Below, in pieces: positions 1-6,422 of a DNA stretch of 10,584 bases. The DNA lies in assembly GCA_964542425.1 (NCBI GenBank), contig CAZIUB010000002.1:1-10584 (forward strand). The letters are read 5' to 3'. Position numbers and translations under genes: made by a program. The notes under the pieces were generated by a model, which did not search any database, was not told where the DNA came from, and was given only the letters and a program-made list of their open reading frames with translations. The first letter of the stretch is position 1. Each line of letters opens with the position of its first letter. The DNA comes from Dongia_A sp964542425 (lineage in GTDB: Bacteria > Pseudomonadota > Alphaproteobacteria > Dongiales > Dongiaceae).

Positions 1-1497
1 GCGTTCCTCGCCCTTCAAATCACCGCGATAATAGTGGATCAGACTCAGAATCCAATGGCAGCGGCCATCGTCGTTGTCGATCTCGATCGCTGTCGAGGCC
101 ATCGCCAATGCCCGCGCAAGTATGTGGTCCGGCGCTTCATCATAACCGTGCAACACCACATCGGCGAAGCCGCGATAGGCGTGGGCCGGCGCGTATTCGG
201 GATCGAGGTCGATCGCTTGTTGAAACAGATCGACGGCGCGCTGATTGTCGTCGGGCGCGTAGCCACGCAAATGCTTGATCCCACGCAACGCACACTCGTA
301 AGCATCGAGTTTGGGCTTGCGCCGGCTCTGCTCGACCAGTGAGCTCTCGCCCCGCGCCTGGAGCGTGGAGACGATAGCACCGGTGATCCTATCGGGAGCT
401 GAAACGATATCGGCCAAGGCGTAATCATAGGCTTCGCCCCAACGCTGGGCCCGGCTCGTGCAATCGACCAGGCGCACGGTGATGCGCAGGCGCTCGCCCA
501 ATCTTTGCAAGCTGCCCTGGACGACATAGGCGACACCCAATCGCCGCCCGATTTCCGCCACATCCGACGTTTGCGCCGCCACCGACGACGACGAATGCCG
601 GTCGATCACGAACAGAAGCCGGAAGCGGCCAAGGCCGGTGATGATGTCCTCGCTGATGCCCTCGCACAAATGACCGAGATCGATATCGCCGCCGAGATTG
701 TCGAAGGGCAAGACCGCGATCGACGGCCGGTCGGGCGCGCGCTCGCCCTCGGGCGGGCCGGCGGGCGGGGCAGGCCGATCGGTCAGGATGTCGCGATAGA
801 GTTCCTCGGTCTTGAGATCGGGCGCCACGTCAAGTTCCTTGCGCAGCGCGTCGCGGCAGGTGGCGTAAATTTTCAACGCCTCGGCCCGATCGCCCTTCAG
901 CGCATGCAGGCGCATCAGCGCGCGATAGACCGGTTCCAGCAGGTGGTCGCGGGCGAGCAGCAGGCGGCCAAGCCGCGCCGCCTCGGCGGCGATGTCATCG
1001 ACCGGCGATGAATGGACGAGTTGTTCCAGCACACGGACAGCCAGTTCGCCAAGGCGTTCGCGCTCGGGCCGCAGCCATTCCTCGAACGCGAGTGTCGTGG
1101 CCTCGATGCCGTCGAGCAGTTCGCCGCGATAGAGGGCGGCGGCGCGGCCGTTCGCCCCCGCCTCGGCCGCCAGGCGCGGGAATTCAAGGGCGTCGATGTC
1201 GATGCCCGCCGGCTCGAAGGTCACGGATTCCCGATCGGCGCGGAGGGGATCGAGGTTGACCTGCCGAAAGGCCTGGCGGATCGCGGCCAGGGATTGGCGC
1301 AGGCTGTCGCGGGCCTGGGTCTCCGCCCGGTCGCCCCACAGCAGGCCAGCCAGCTTTTCGCGGGATTGGGCTCGGCCCGCCGACAGGGCCAGATAGGCCA
1401 ACAGCAGCTTGTCCTTGCGGGTCGAAAGCGGCAGCTCGGTTCCGTTCCCGGATTCGAGCGCGAAGCCCCCCAGCAATGTCAGCTTGCATCCCGCCAA
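1..1497 (-). CDS. BTAD / TolB-like / TPR transcriptional regulator (3' end outside window)
   Basis: 499 codons are open to the window edge, so the C-terminus is missing. Residues about 1-95 form an OmpR/SARP-type winged helix (KLTLLGGF near the N-terminus, then TRKDKLLLAYLAL and LLWGDR). Residues about 100-240 are a bacterial transcriptional activation domain (BTAD) with helical repeats (LHALKGDRAEALKIYATCR). After a Pro-rich linker, residues about 255-380 are the TolB-like domain often attached to adenylate-cyclase-like regulators (SIAVLPFDNLGG, DIITGLGR, YVVQGSLQR, RITVRLVD). TPR repeats begin near residue 400 (AVDLFQQAIDLDPEYAPAHAYRG). I chose the TTG at 1497 because the frame has a stop at 1501-1503 just upstream, no early ATG exists, and a run of five G lies 7 bases before it. 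Known members are cytoplasmic regulators with unclear ligands; the target genes are unknown. The divergent ORF/chaC pair is a candidate target by position only. Confidence 0.85.
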   Translation of the reverse strand, partial: MAGCKLTLLGGFALESGNGTELPLSTRKDKLLLAYLALSAGRAQSREKLAGLLWGDRAETQARDSLRQSLAAIRQAFRQVNLDPLRADRESVTFEPAGIDIDALEFPRLAAEAGANGRAAALYRGELLDGIEATTLAFEEWLRPERERLGELAVRVLEQLVHSSPVDDIAAEAARLGRLLLARDHLLEPVYRALMRLHALKGDRAEALKIYATCRDALRKELDVAPDLKTEELYRDILTDRPAPPAGPPEGERAPDRPSIAVLPFDNLGGDIDLGHLCEGISEDIITGLGRFRLLFVIDRHSSSSVAAQTSDVAEIGRRLGVAYVVQGSLQRLGERLRITVRLVDCTSRAQRWGEAYDYALADIVSAPDRITGAIVSTLQARGESSLVEQSRRKPKLDAYECALRGIKHLRGYAPDDNQRAVDLFQQAIDLDPEYAPAHAYRGFADVVLHGYDEAPDHILARALAMASTAIEIDNDDGRCHWILSLIHYYRGDLKGEER

Positions 1498-1502
1498 TGA
1501 TC

Positions 1503-1510
1503 ATCCCCCT
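1503..1510 (-). promoter_or_regulatory. Ribosome binding site deciding the TTG start of the BTAD regulator
   Basis: On the minus strand AGGGGGAT sits just before the TTG at 1497, with 7 bases between the G run and the start codon. Together with the in-frame stop immediately upstream, this makes the TTG the best start. Confidence 0.55.
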
Positions 1511-1683
1511 TCGGCCGGTGGCATTGGGGCCGGTCGCTGGCGGATTTTACGCGCTTTTCACGCTGGGGCCACCCCCCAAGGCCGATACGGGTCCGCTATT
1601 TTACGGACCGGACCTGGGTCGGTTCACGATGGCCATGCAGTCTTGCCTTCGCGCCAATAGCGGCGATCAAGAGGGAGGCGACC

Positions 1684-1872
1684 ATGGCATATCTGATCAA
1701 CGGCCTTCGGGAAATCATTGGCATGCTGGTGTCGAGACAGCCGAATATCCGATTCGGCGGCGCCGGAAGCACCGATTGGCTGCCGCCGGTTCTCGGCCCC
1801 AGCGAGATTTCCGGCCCCCTTTTCGCCAGCATGGCCGATGCGAGCAGCGCCTGGTACTTTGAGCGGGGCTGA
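1684..1872 (+). CDS. Small hypothetical protein, 62 residues
   Basis: I do not recognise a family. The ORF starts at an ATG preceded by an excellent ribosome binding site (GAGGGAGG at 1671-1678, 5 bases before the ATG). Its third codon positions are mostly G or C, like the neighbouring real genes. The protein has no signal peptide or clear membrane segment. The N-terminus (MAYLINGLREIIGML) could be an amphipathic helix, and the rest is rich in Gly, Pro and Ser. It ends 28 bases before the chaC start on the same strand, so the two could be co-transcribed. It could also be a leader-type ORF or a chance reading frame. The ribosome binding site and codon use are the only support. Confidence 0.5.
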   Translation: MAYLINGLREIIGMLVSRQPNIRFGGAGSTDWLPPVLGPSEISGPLFASMADASSAWYFERG

Positions 1873-1900
1873 GCCACGGTACGCGGTGTTGGGACCCTCG

Positions 1901-2590
1901 ATGGCCATGGCCTTGACCGCCGGGCTGGTGGCGCGTTGCGAACGGCCCGAACCGGACCCCGGACCCCAACCGGGAACCGTGGCTTTCACGAACGAGGATT
2001 ACGCCGCGGCGGCCAGGGCTTTGCTGCGGCGGCATGACGGGAGTCCGTTATGGATTTTCGCCTACGGATCGCTGCTTTGGAAGCCGGCCTTCGATGCGAT
2101 CGAGCATCGGCCCGCGACCGCCCATGGCTGGCATCGGGCGTTCTGCCTGAGATTGACCCGCTGGCGCGGATCGCCGCGGCAGCCGGGGCTGATGATGAGG
2201 TTGCGGCGCGGGGGTCAATGCGACGGCATCGCCTATCGGTTGCCGGATGGCGATCACGCCGGGCAAATCGGACGGTTGCTCCGCCGCGAAATAGGCAGCA
2301 CCAGGGGCATGAGCGGCGTGCGCTGGATCCCGGTGAGGACCGCGTTCGGCACATGCCGGGCATTGACCTTCTGGGCAAACCTAACCGGGGTCGATTATGT
2401 CGTCAACCACTCCCTGGAGGAAGTCGCGTACGTTCTGGCACGGGCCCGCGGGCACATCGGATCGGGCGCGGGATATCTCTATCATACCGTCACGAAGATG
2501 GAGGAATTGGGCATCCGCGACCGAAATCTCTGGAAGCTCCAGCGGCTTGTCGCCGCCGAGATCGAGAGAATGGCCGCGCCCGATCCCTGA
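1901..2590 (+). CDS. chaC: ChaC-type gamma-glutamylcyclotransferase
   Basis: The protein is 229 residues from the ATG at 1901. ChaC-family enzymes cleave glutathione in the cytoplasm to 5-oxoproline and Cys-Gly. The substrate-binding loop is present as WIFAYGSLLWKP (YGSL at residues 55-58). GIAYRL (109-114) is followed by RLLRREI, whose Glu near residue 130 matches the family's catalytic acid. The C-terminal half has the typical YVVNHSLEEVAYVLARARGHIGSGAGYLY region. The frame is open further upstream (to 1718), but that part overlaps the 62-residue ORF, does not look like ChaC, and would add about 60 residues. The ATG at 1901 has only a weak GGGA site before it; a second ATG at 1907 and a GTG at 1886 are alternatives. 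The old name 'cation transport protein ChaC' is misleading. Confidence 0.88.
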   Translation: MAMALTAGLVARCERPEPDPGPQPGTVAFTNEDYAAAARALLRRHDGSPLWIFAYGSLLWKPAFDAIEHRPATAHGWHRAFCLRLTRWRGSPRQPGLMMRLRRGGQCDGIAYRLPDGDHAGQIGRLLRREIGSTRGMSGVRWIPVRTAFGTCRALTFWANLTGVDYVVNHSLEEVAYVLARARGHIGSGAGYLYHTVTKMEELGIRDRNLWKLQRLVAAEIERMAAPDP

Positions 2591-2617
2591 GTACCTGGAA
2601 AAAGGCGCCGCCCGGGG

Positions 2618-2642
2618 GGAAAAGGGTAGCGTCCCCTTTTCC
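2618..2642. repeat. REP-like palindrome / possible bidirectional terminator between chaC and amtB
   Basis: A perfect 9-bp inverted repeat (GGAAAAGGG, loop TAGCGTC, CCCTTTTCC) lies 27 bases after the chaC stop and touches the amtB stop codon. Both genes converge on it, so it could serve as a transcription terminator for each, since the stem itself carries A and T runs. The AAAAGGG-TAGCGTC-CCCTTTT form resembles dispersed REP-type palindromes that occur in many copies in some proteobacterial genomes; that comparison is from memory. Confidence 0.5.
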
Positions 2643-3937
2643 TATTGCACCGCCTCGCCGTGGATGGCGAGGTCGAGGCCGTCGCGCTCTACATCCTCGG
2701 CAACCCGCATGCCGATGATGAGATCGACGAGCTTGTAGAGGATCGCGGTCATGACCGCGACATAAGCCACCGTCATCAGGATGCCCTGGAGCTGAATCAA
2801 GAGCTGGCCCGGATTGCCATCGAGAAGGCCGACCGGCGCATCGCCGCCCTTGATCGCCATGGTCGCGAACACGCCCGTGAGGAGCGCGCCGATCGCCCCA
2901 CCGACACCGTGGACGCCGAAAGCATCGAGCGCGTCGTCATAGCCCAGCCAATTCTTGAGCGTGGTCGAGCCGAAGAAGCAGCCGATCCCGCCGGCAAGGC
3001 CGATGATGAGTGCCGCCCCAGGCGTCACGAAACCGGCGGCCGGCGTGATCGAGACCAGGCCGGCGACCGCGCCGGTGACGATGCCGAGCACCGAGGGGTG
3101 CCCGCGTAAAGTCCATTCCAGGAACACCCAAGCAAGGGCGGCCGCCGCGGCCGCGATCTGGGTCACCGCCATCGCCATTCCGGCATTGGCCGAGGCCGCC
3201 AGCGCCGAACCGGCGTTGAACCCGAACCACCCCACCCAAAGCAAACCCGCCCCGGTCACGCTGTAAACCAGATTGTGCGGCATGAAGGGCACTCGGCCAT
3301 GCCCACGCCGCTTGCCGATCATCAGCGCGGTCACCAGCCCGGCCACCCCGCCGCTGAGGTGCACGACCGTGCCGCCGGCAAAATCGAGCACGCCCCAATC
3401 GAACATCAGCCCGCCCGCGGCCCAGACCATGTGCGCGATCGGCACATAGACCACCAGCGACCACAGCGCGATGAAGACCAGCATGGCGCCGAATCTCATG
3501 CGGTCGGCGAAGGCGCCGGTGACAAGCGCCGGGGTGATGATGGCAAACGTCATCTGGAACATCATGAAGACCGATTCCGGGATGGTGCCGGCAAGGGCCG
3601 ATACCGGCATGTTCACGAGGAAGATTTTTTCCAAGTCCCCGATGAAGGCATTGCCGCCGCTGAAGGCCAGCGAATAGCCCGCCAGCATCCACACCAAAGT
3701 CACCACGCAGGTGGTGGCGAAGCTCTGCATGACGATGGTGAGCACGTTCATCTTGCGCACCATGCCGCCATAGAAAAGCGCCAGGCCAGGGAGAGTCATC
3801 ATCAGCACGATGGCGGTAGAGACCATCATCCATGCGGTGTCCCCGGAATCGAGTTGCGGCTCCTCGGCGAGCGCGCCTTGGGGCGCCAGGACCAGAAAAA
3901 TTGCCGCCGCCGCGAAGAAGCGTCCAAACCGTTGCAT
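2642..3937 (-). CDS. amtB: Ammonium channel protein AmtB
   Basis: The protein is 431 residues and forms an Amt/Rh-family trimeric channel that conducts ammonium across the inner membrane. A signal peptide covers residues 1-24 (ending GALA), followed by about eleven membrane helices. The pore twin histidines are His193 (TVVHLSGG) and His343 (FGVHGVGG), the binding-site Asp is Asp185 (LDFAGG), and Phe127/Phe131 in FQMTFA match the Phe gate region. The C-terminal tail (GMRVAEDVERDGLD) is the conserved part contacted by PII proteins. An ATG at 3979 is in frame, but it lies upstream of the transcription start predicted by the sigma-54 promoter. The ATG at 3937 follows a G-rich ribosome site and begins the signal peptide directly. 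No glnK lies next to it: the upstream neighbour is a toxin-antitoxin module, so its PII partner must be encoded elsewhere. Confidence 0.95.
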   Translation of the reverse strand: MQRFGRFFAAAAIFLVLAPQGALAEEPQLDSGDTAWMMVSTAIVLMMTLPGLALFYGGMVRKMNVLTIVMQSFATTCVVTLVWMLAGYSLAFSGGNAFIGDLEKIFLVNMPVSALAGTIPESVFMMFQMTFAIITPALVTGAFADRMRFGAMLVFIALWSLVVYVPIAHMVWAAGGLMFDWGVLDFAGGTVVHLSGGVAGLVTALMIGKRRGHGRVPFMPHNLVYSVTGAGLLWVGWFGFNAGSALAASANAGMAMAVTQIAAAAAALAWVFLEWTLRGHPSVLGIVTGAVAGLVSITPAAGFVTPGAALIIGLAGGIGCFFGSTTLKNWLGYDDALDAFGVHGVGGAIGALLTGVFATMAIKGGDAPVGLLDGNPGQLLIQLQGILMTVAYVAVMTAILYKLVDLIIGMRVAEDVERDGLDLAIHGEAVQ

Positions 3938-3980
3938 GCCCCACCCCCAGAATTTGGATTCCGCCGATGCATGCTGCACC

Positions 3981-3995
3981 GCAACATCCGTGCCA
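3981..3995 (-). promoter_or_regulatory. Sigma-54 (-24/-12) promoter of amtB
   Basis: On the minus strand the sequence reads TGGCACG, four bases, TTGC, followed by G. It matches the RpoN consensus TGGCACG-N4-TTGCW at every conserved position except the last, weak W. The -24 GG is at 3994-3993 and the -12 GC at 3982-3981, which puts the transcription start near 3970 and gives a leader of about 33 bases before the amtB ATG at 3937. By family knowledge this implies NtrC-activated expression under nitrogen limitation. I could not see a clear NtrC dyad upstream. Confidence 0.85.
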
Positions 3996-4041
3996 GGGAT
4001 GGGTTCCGTTTCATATCAATGATTTATGGCATGGGCGCGAA

Positions 4042-4072
4042 CGGCCCTTGCCCCATTTTCAGGCAAGGGCCG
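4042..4072. terminator. Strong inverted repeat between the RES toxin gene and amtB
   Basis: A perfect 11-bp inverted repeat (CGGCCCTTGCC / GGCAAGGGCCG) with a 9-base loop lies 12 bases beyond the stop of the RES gene. It has no U tract on either strand, so it is not a textbook intrinsic terminator. Its place suits a transcript end or mRNA 3' stabiliser for the toxin-antitoxin operon. It could equally be a protein-binding site upstream of the amtB promoter, centred roughly 85 bases before the predicted start. Confidence 0.45.
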
Positions 4073-4084
4073 GCGAAACGCCCA

Positions 4085-4684
4085 TCAATTGTGCAGGGCA
4101 GAACGAGCGATGAGTCGGTGCGGGAACAATTGTTGACCTAATCTCCTTCGACGCCGCCATTTCGCCCAATTCACAGTCTCGGTTTTGATGAATGCGAGAC
4201 TGTCCGCTGGCAGGCGCTCAAGGAACAACACCAGATTGGAAGAAGCGGCCCGCGCGCTCGGTACCATCAATCCATCGAATTCCAAGAAATGCGCGGCAGT
4301 GGCGATTGCCTGCGTTCCCCGGTAGTCGTAACTCCCATATTTCCCGGCATCGATTCCAAGGGGAACCAGCGCCGCCGCATCCGCGATTTTCAGCGTATGA
4401 AAAGTTCGCGCCCGGAGCCGATGAATCTCGTGCACGATCTGGCTCGGCCAAATTGGTTCCAGCGACAAGCGGTGGCCAATTTCGGCCAAGGCACACTCGC
4501 GCGCGAGGCTGGTATAGAGCACCTCGAATTCGCCACCCGGGCTCCACCGACCTTGGGCGAGCGAACCGATCAATGGGTCTCGGCCCGCGCGCGTGATCCG
4601 CCATACCTCGCCTTCAAAAGCAATCGGCGCGATCGCGGCCAGGGCATCGAGCAGCGCGCGATCGTGGGCCCTACTGAAGGCCAT
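4085..4684 (-). CDS. RES-domain toxin of a RES-Xre toxin-antitoxin module
   Basis: The protein has 199 residues. RES toxins in type II modules break down cellular NAD+ and halt growth. The family's conserved residues are visible: Arg29 (VWRIT) and Arg46 (GRWSPGG), Glu68 (LYTSLARECALAEIG), and Ser143 (MVPSARAASSNLVLF). The domain covers about residues 22-178. After NWAKWRRRRR there is a basic tail of about 20 residues, longer than I expect for the family, which may be lineage-specific. The start lies 2 bases after the antitoxin stop, so the two genes are translationally linked. The family identification is strong; activity is inferred. Confidence 0.88.
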   Translation of the reverse strand: MAFSRAHDRALLDALAAIAPIAFEGEVWRITRAGRDPLIGSLAQGRWSPGGEFEVLYTSLARECALAEIGHRLSLEPIWPSQIVHEIHRLRARTFHTLKIADAAALVPLGIDAGKYGSYDYRGTQAIATAAHFLEFDGLMVPSARAASSNLVLFLERLPADSLAFIKTETVNWAKWRRRRRLGQQLFPHRLIARSALHN

Positions 4685-4686
4685 CG

Positions 4687-5043
4687 TCAGGTATAGGTCG
4701 CGGAATCCAGGCTCTCGATGACCGCCAGGACTTCGTCGGCGCGGCCATCGCGAATGAGATCGATCGCGCGCGCGCCATGGAGCAGCGGATGCTTGGCGTA
4801 GAGCCAGAGCCGCGTTTCGTCGGGCGAATAGAATTCCGCCAGCCGATCGACCACGTAGCGCAGATCGGAAATCAGCAACTGGGTCTTCGGGTGCGGAAAC
4901 GCCTTGGCCGCCGACCAGCGCGAGACGGTCGCCGCCGAAACGGCGGAAATGTTGGCAACGTCGGTGCCCTTCAACCCGCCGCGCTCCTTGAGATCATCCA
5001 AGAGCCGTGCGATGGCGTTCATTTCCTGTGACGATATGGACAT
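4687..5043 (-). CDS. Xre/MbcA/ParS-type antitoxin
   Basis: The protein has 118 residues from the ATG at 5043. A helix-turn-helix spans about residues 25-55 (GTDVANISAVSAATVSRW), followed by the MbcA/ParS/Xre toxin-binding domain at about 72-115 (SPDETRLWLYAKHPLLHG, AIDLIRDGRADEVLAVIE). In RES-Xre modules this protein binds and inhibits the NAD-degrading toxin and represses its own operon. An in-frame ATG at 5103 would add 20 residues, but those are encoded in an AT-rich, promoter-like stretch with a T8 run. The ATG at 5043 has an AAAGG site before it and gives the usual N-terminus, so I prefer it. The toxin gene follows directly downstream. Confidence 0.87.
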   Translation of the reverse strand: MSISSQEMNAIARLLDDLKERGGLKGTDVANISAVSAATVSRWSAAKAFPHPKTQLLISDLRYVVDRLAEFYSPDETRLWLYAKHPLLHGARAIDLIRDGRADEVLAVIESLDSATYT

Positions 5044-5297
5044 GGGTGGCCTTTGGGAATCCGCCTGAAAAAAAACATAACATATTCTTTGCAAGAGCTC
5101 CATGGCTGCAACTAAAATGGCGATGTGATCACTATCTAATTGACCTGAAATACTTAATCGAAACTACTGGGTCTCGGCCGCTGCAGCACCGCGAATCAGG
5201 AGCGCGTGGCCATGACGCCGACTCTCATTTCATAATTCTCTTACGTATCAACAAGATAGGCGACCATGGTTCCAGCGATGGTCAGGTCGCGGCCGTG
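5044..5297. other. Spacer upstream of the toxin-antitoxin module
   Basis: These 254 bases hold no convincing gene. The part from about 5060 to 5170 is clearly richer in A and T than the surroundings (A8 at 5069-5076, then CATAACATATTC) and probably carries the antitoxin promoter and autorepression operator. I cannot fix -35/-10 boxes. An 8-bp palindrome GTGATCAC lies near 5125-5132. The rest, from 5171, is GC-rich and lies beyond the end of the 129-residue exported-protein gene, whose stop is at 5298. Confidence 0.4.
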
Positions 5298-5687
5298 TCA
5301 ATCGTATTCGTAGCGAATCAACCTATCCGAGCCGTGCCGGCCGGCTTCACCCGCGCTGGACGCGATGGCGAAGGGACGACGCGGCCGATTGCCGACGTAA
5401 AGAACGATGCACTCCGCGCCGCTCAGGCTGCCGCAGCCGCGCAGCGCCGTATTCGAATAATTGTAGGGCCCGCAGGCGATGTCCTCGCACCAAGTAAAGA
5501 AGGTATCGAGCCCATCGGGCGAAACCGCGAACGCGCCTGGTCGCGTGGTCCTTACTTTCTGCAAATAGGAACCGATTTCGCCCTGGCTGGCTATGCTGAT
5601 TTCGATCGGCTGATCCTGGGCCAGCGCGTGCTGGGTGCCGATGCAACCCAAGAACGCGAGAGAGAAGAAGGCGGCGATAGTGCGCAT
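5298..5687 (-). CDS. Small exported protein with four core cysteines, hypothetical
   Basis: The protein has 129 residues from the ATG at 5687, which has GAGGA 5 bases upstream. Residues 1-24 look like a Sec signal peptide (MRTIAAFFSLAFLG..., cut after ALA). The mature part contains AFAVSPDGLDTFFTWC, then CGPYNYSNTALRGCGS, then GAECIVLYVGNRPRRPF. Cys67, Cys72, Cys85 and Cys93 could form two disulfides in the periplasm. The pattern 'FAVSPDG ... C ... ALRGC ... CIVLYV' resembles short repeat-type exported proteins of unknown function in Alphaproteobacteria (DUF4189-like), but I am not certain of the family. A longer frame to 5780 exists but lacks the signal peptide at its start. It lies 96 bases after the AlaX gene on the same strand, separated by a weak hairpin. 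Confidence 0.75.
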   Translation of the reverse strand: MRTIAAFFSLAFLGCIGTQHALAQDQPIEISIASQGEIGSYLQKVRTTRPGAFAVSPDGLDTFFTWCEDIACGPYNYSNTALRGCGSLSGAECIVLYVGNRPRRPFAIASSAGEAGRHGSDRLIRYEYD

Positions 5688-5716
5688 GGATTCCTCGATC
5701 ACGCGTGAATATCCTT

Positions 5717-5740
5717 CAAAATCTTGTTGGCTCACAAGAT
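5717..5740 (-). terminator. Weak terminator-like hairpin after the AlaX gene
   Basis: On the minus strand ATCTTGT and ACAAGAT pair across a 6-base loop and are followed by TTTG, 43 bases past the AlaX stop. The stem is AT-rich and the T tract short, so any termination would be partial. Transcription may continue into the small exported-protein gene. Confidence 0.3.
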
Positions 5741-5783
5741 GGCACACGGCCCGGCGAATGCAAGATCCCCGACGCGTCATCGC

Positions 5784-6422
5784 TCACAACACCGTGATCT
5801 CGATCCTTTCCTTGCCCTTGCCGATGTTGTGGCGCTTGAGCGCGATTGTGCCCACTTCGCCGGTGCGCTTGAGGTGTGTGCCGCCACAGGGCATTGCGGC
5901 GAATTCCTTGATCTTCCAATAGCGTCGTTCGTTGGCCACGTCTTCGTAGGCGCTCTCGATATTCCGATCGGCGGCGATGATGTCGTTCGCCTCACGGGCG
6001 AGCGCCGGGAAATGTTCGGCGATGTTGCCCGGCCATTCGAAATCGATGCGCGCCTTGTCCGCGGCGATATGGGCGCCGATCTTGGTGGGACGGCCGAGCA
6101 TTCGGTAGGCCAACTCGAGCACGATTTCGGCCGCGAAATGCAGCCGCATCAGTCGATAGCGCCGGTCCCAGTCAATCTCGACCACCACCGGATCGCCCGG
6201 CTTCAGTCCGTGGCCTTCCTCCAGGCGATAGAAGATCTCGCGCCCGACCCAGCGCGCTTCCAGGACAGAGTGCCCCCCAATCGTGCCGCGGTCACTTTCC
6301 TGCCCGCCCGATTCGGCGAAGAAAATTGTGCGGTCGAGCCGGAGGCCTTCGCCTTCGATTGCCGCCACACGGGCATCGAGGCACGTGCGATAGGAATCTT
6401 CCCAGAAAATCTTAACGGTCAT
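5784..6422 (-). CDS. alaX: AlaX-type tRNA editing protein (AlaRS second-domain homologue)
   Basis: The protein has 212 residues and is homologous to the editing domain of alanyl-tRNA synthetase. Classical AlaX proteins hydrolyse Ser-tRNA(Ala) or Gly-tRNA(Ala) in trans in the cytoplasm. Visible motifs are FFAESGGQESDRGTI (34-48), RLMRLHFAAEI (90-100) and CGGTHL (179-184). The metal site of the family is HxxxH plus CxxxH. Here Cys179 and His183 are present and His95 is kept, but the second His of HxxxH is Glu99. I read this in the DNA without any frame problem. Forms with HFAAE occur, to my recollection, in a subset of AlaX-like proteins, so it may be a distinct subfamily. The start codon overlaps the end of der by 11 bases, indicating translational coupling. 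Confidence 0.85.
   Translation of the reverse strand: MTVKIFWEDSYRTCLDARVAAIEGEGLRLDRTIFFAESGGQESDRGTIGGHSVLEARWVGREIFYRLEEGHGLKPGDPVVVEIDWDRRYRLMRLHFAAEIVLELAYRMLGRPTKIGAHIAADKARIDFEWPGNIAEHFPALAREANDIIAADRNIESAYEDVANERRYWKIKEFAAMPCGGTHLKRTGEVGTIALKRHNIGKGKERIEITVL

Noticed and set aside
1184..1504. 106-codon minus-strand frame starting ATG at 1504
   Set aside because: Wrong frame over the BTAD regulator; the winged-helix and BTAD motifs are in the frame starting with TTG at 1497.
3938..3979. Longer amtB start at 3979
   Set aside because: It would lie upstream of the transcription start predicted from the sigma-54 promoter and places extra residues before a good signal peptide.
3275..4141. 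A 288-codon plus-strand frame opposite amtB
   Set aside because: It is His/Arg/Asp-rich shadow translation of amtB; it also runs over the sigma-54 promoter.
5125..5132. GTGATCAC palindrome as the antitoxin operator
   Set aside because: Only 8 bases and not repeated, so it is too short to call an operator.
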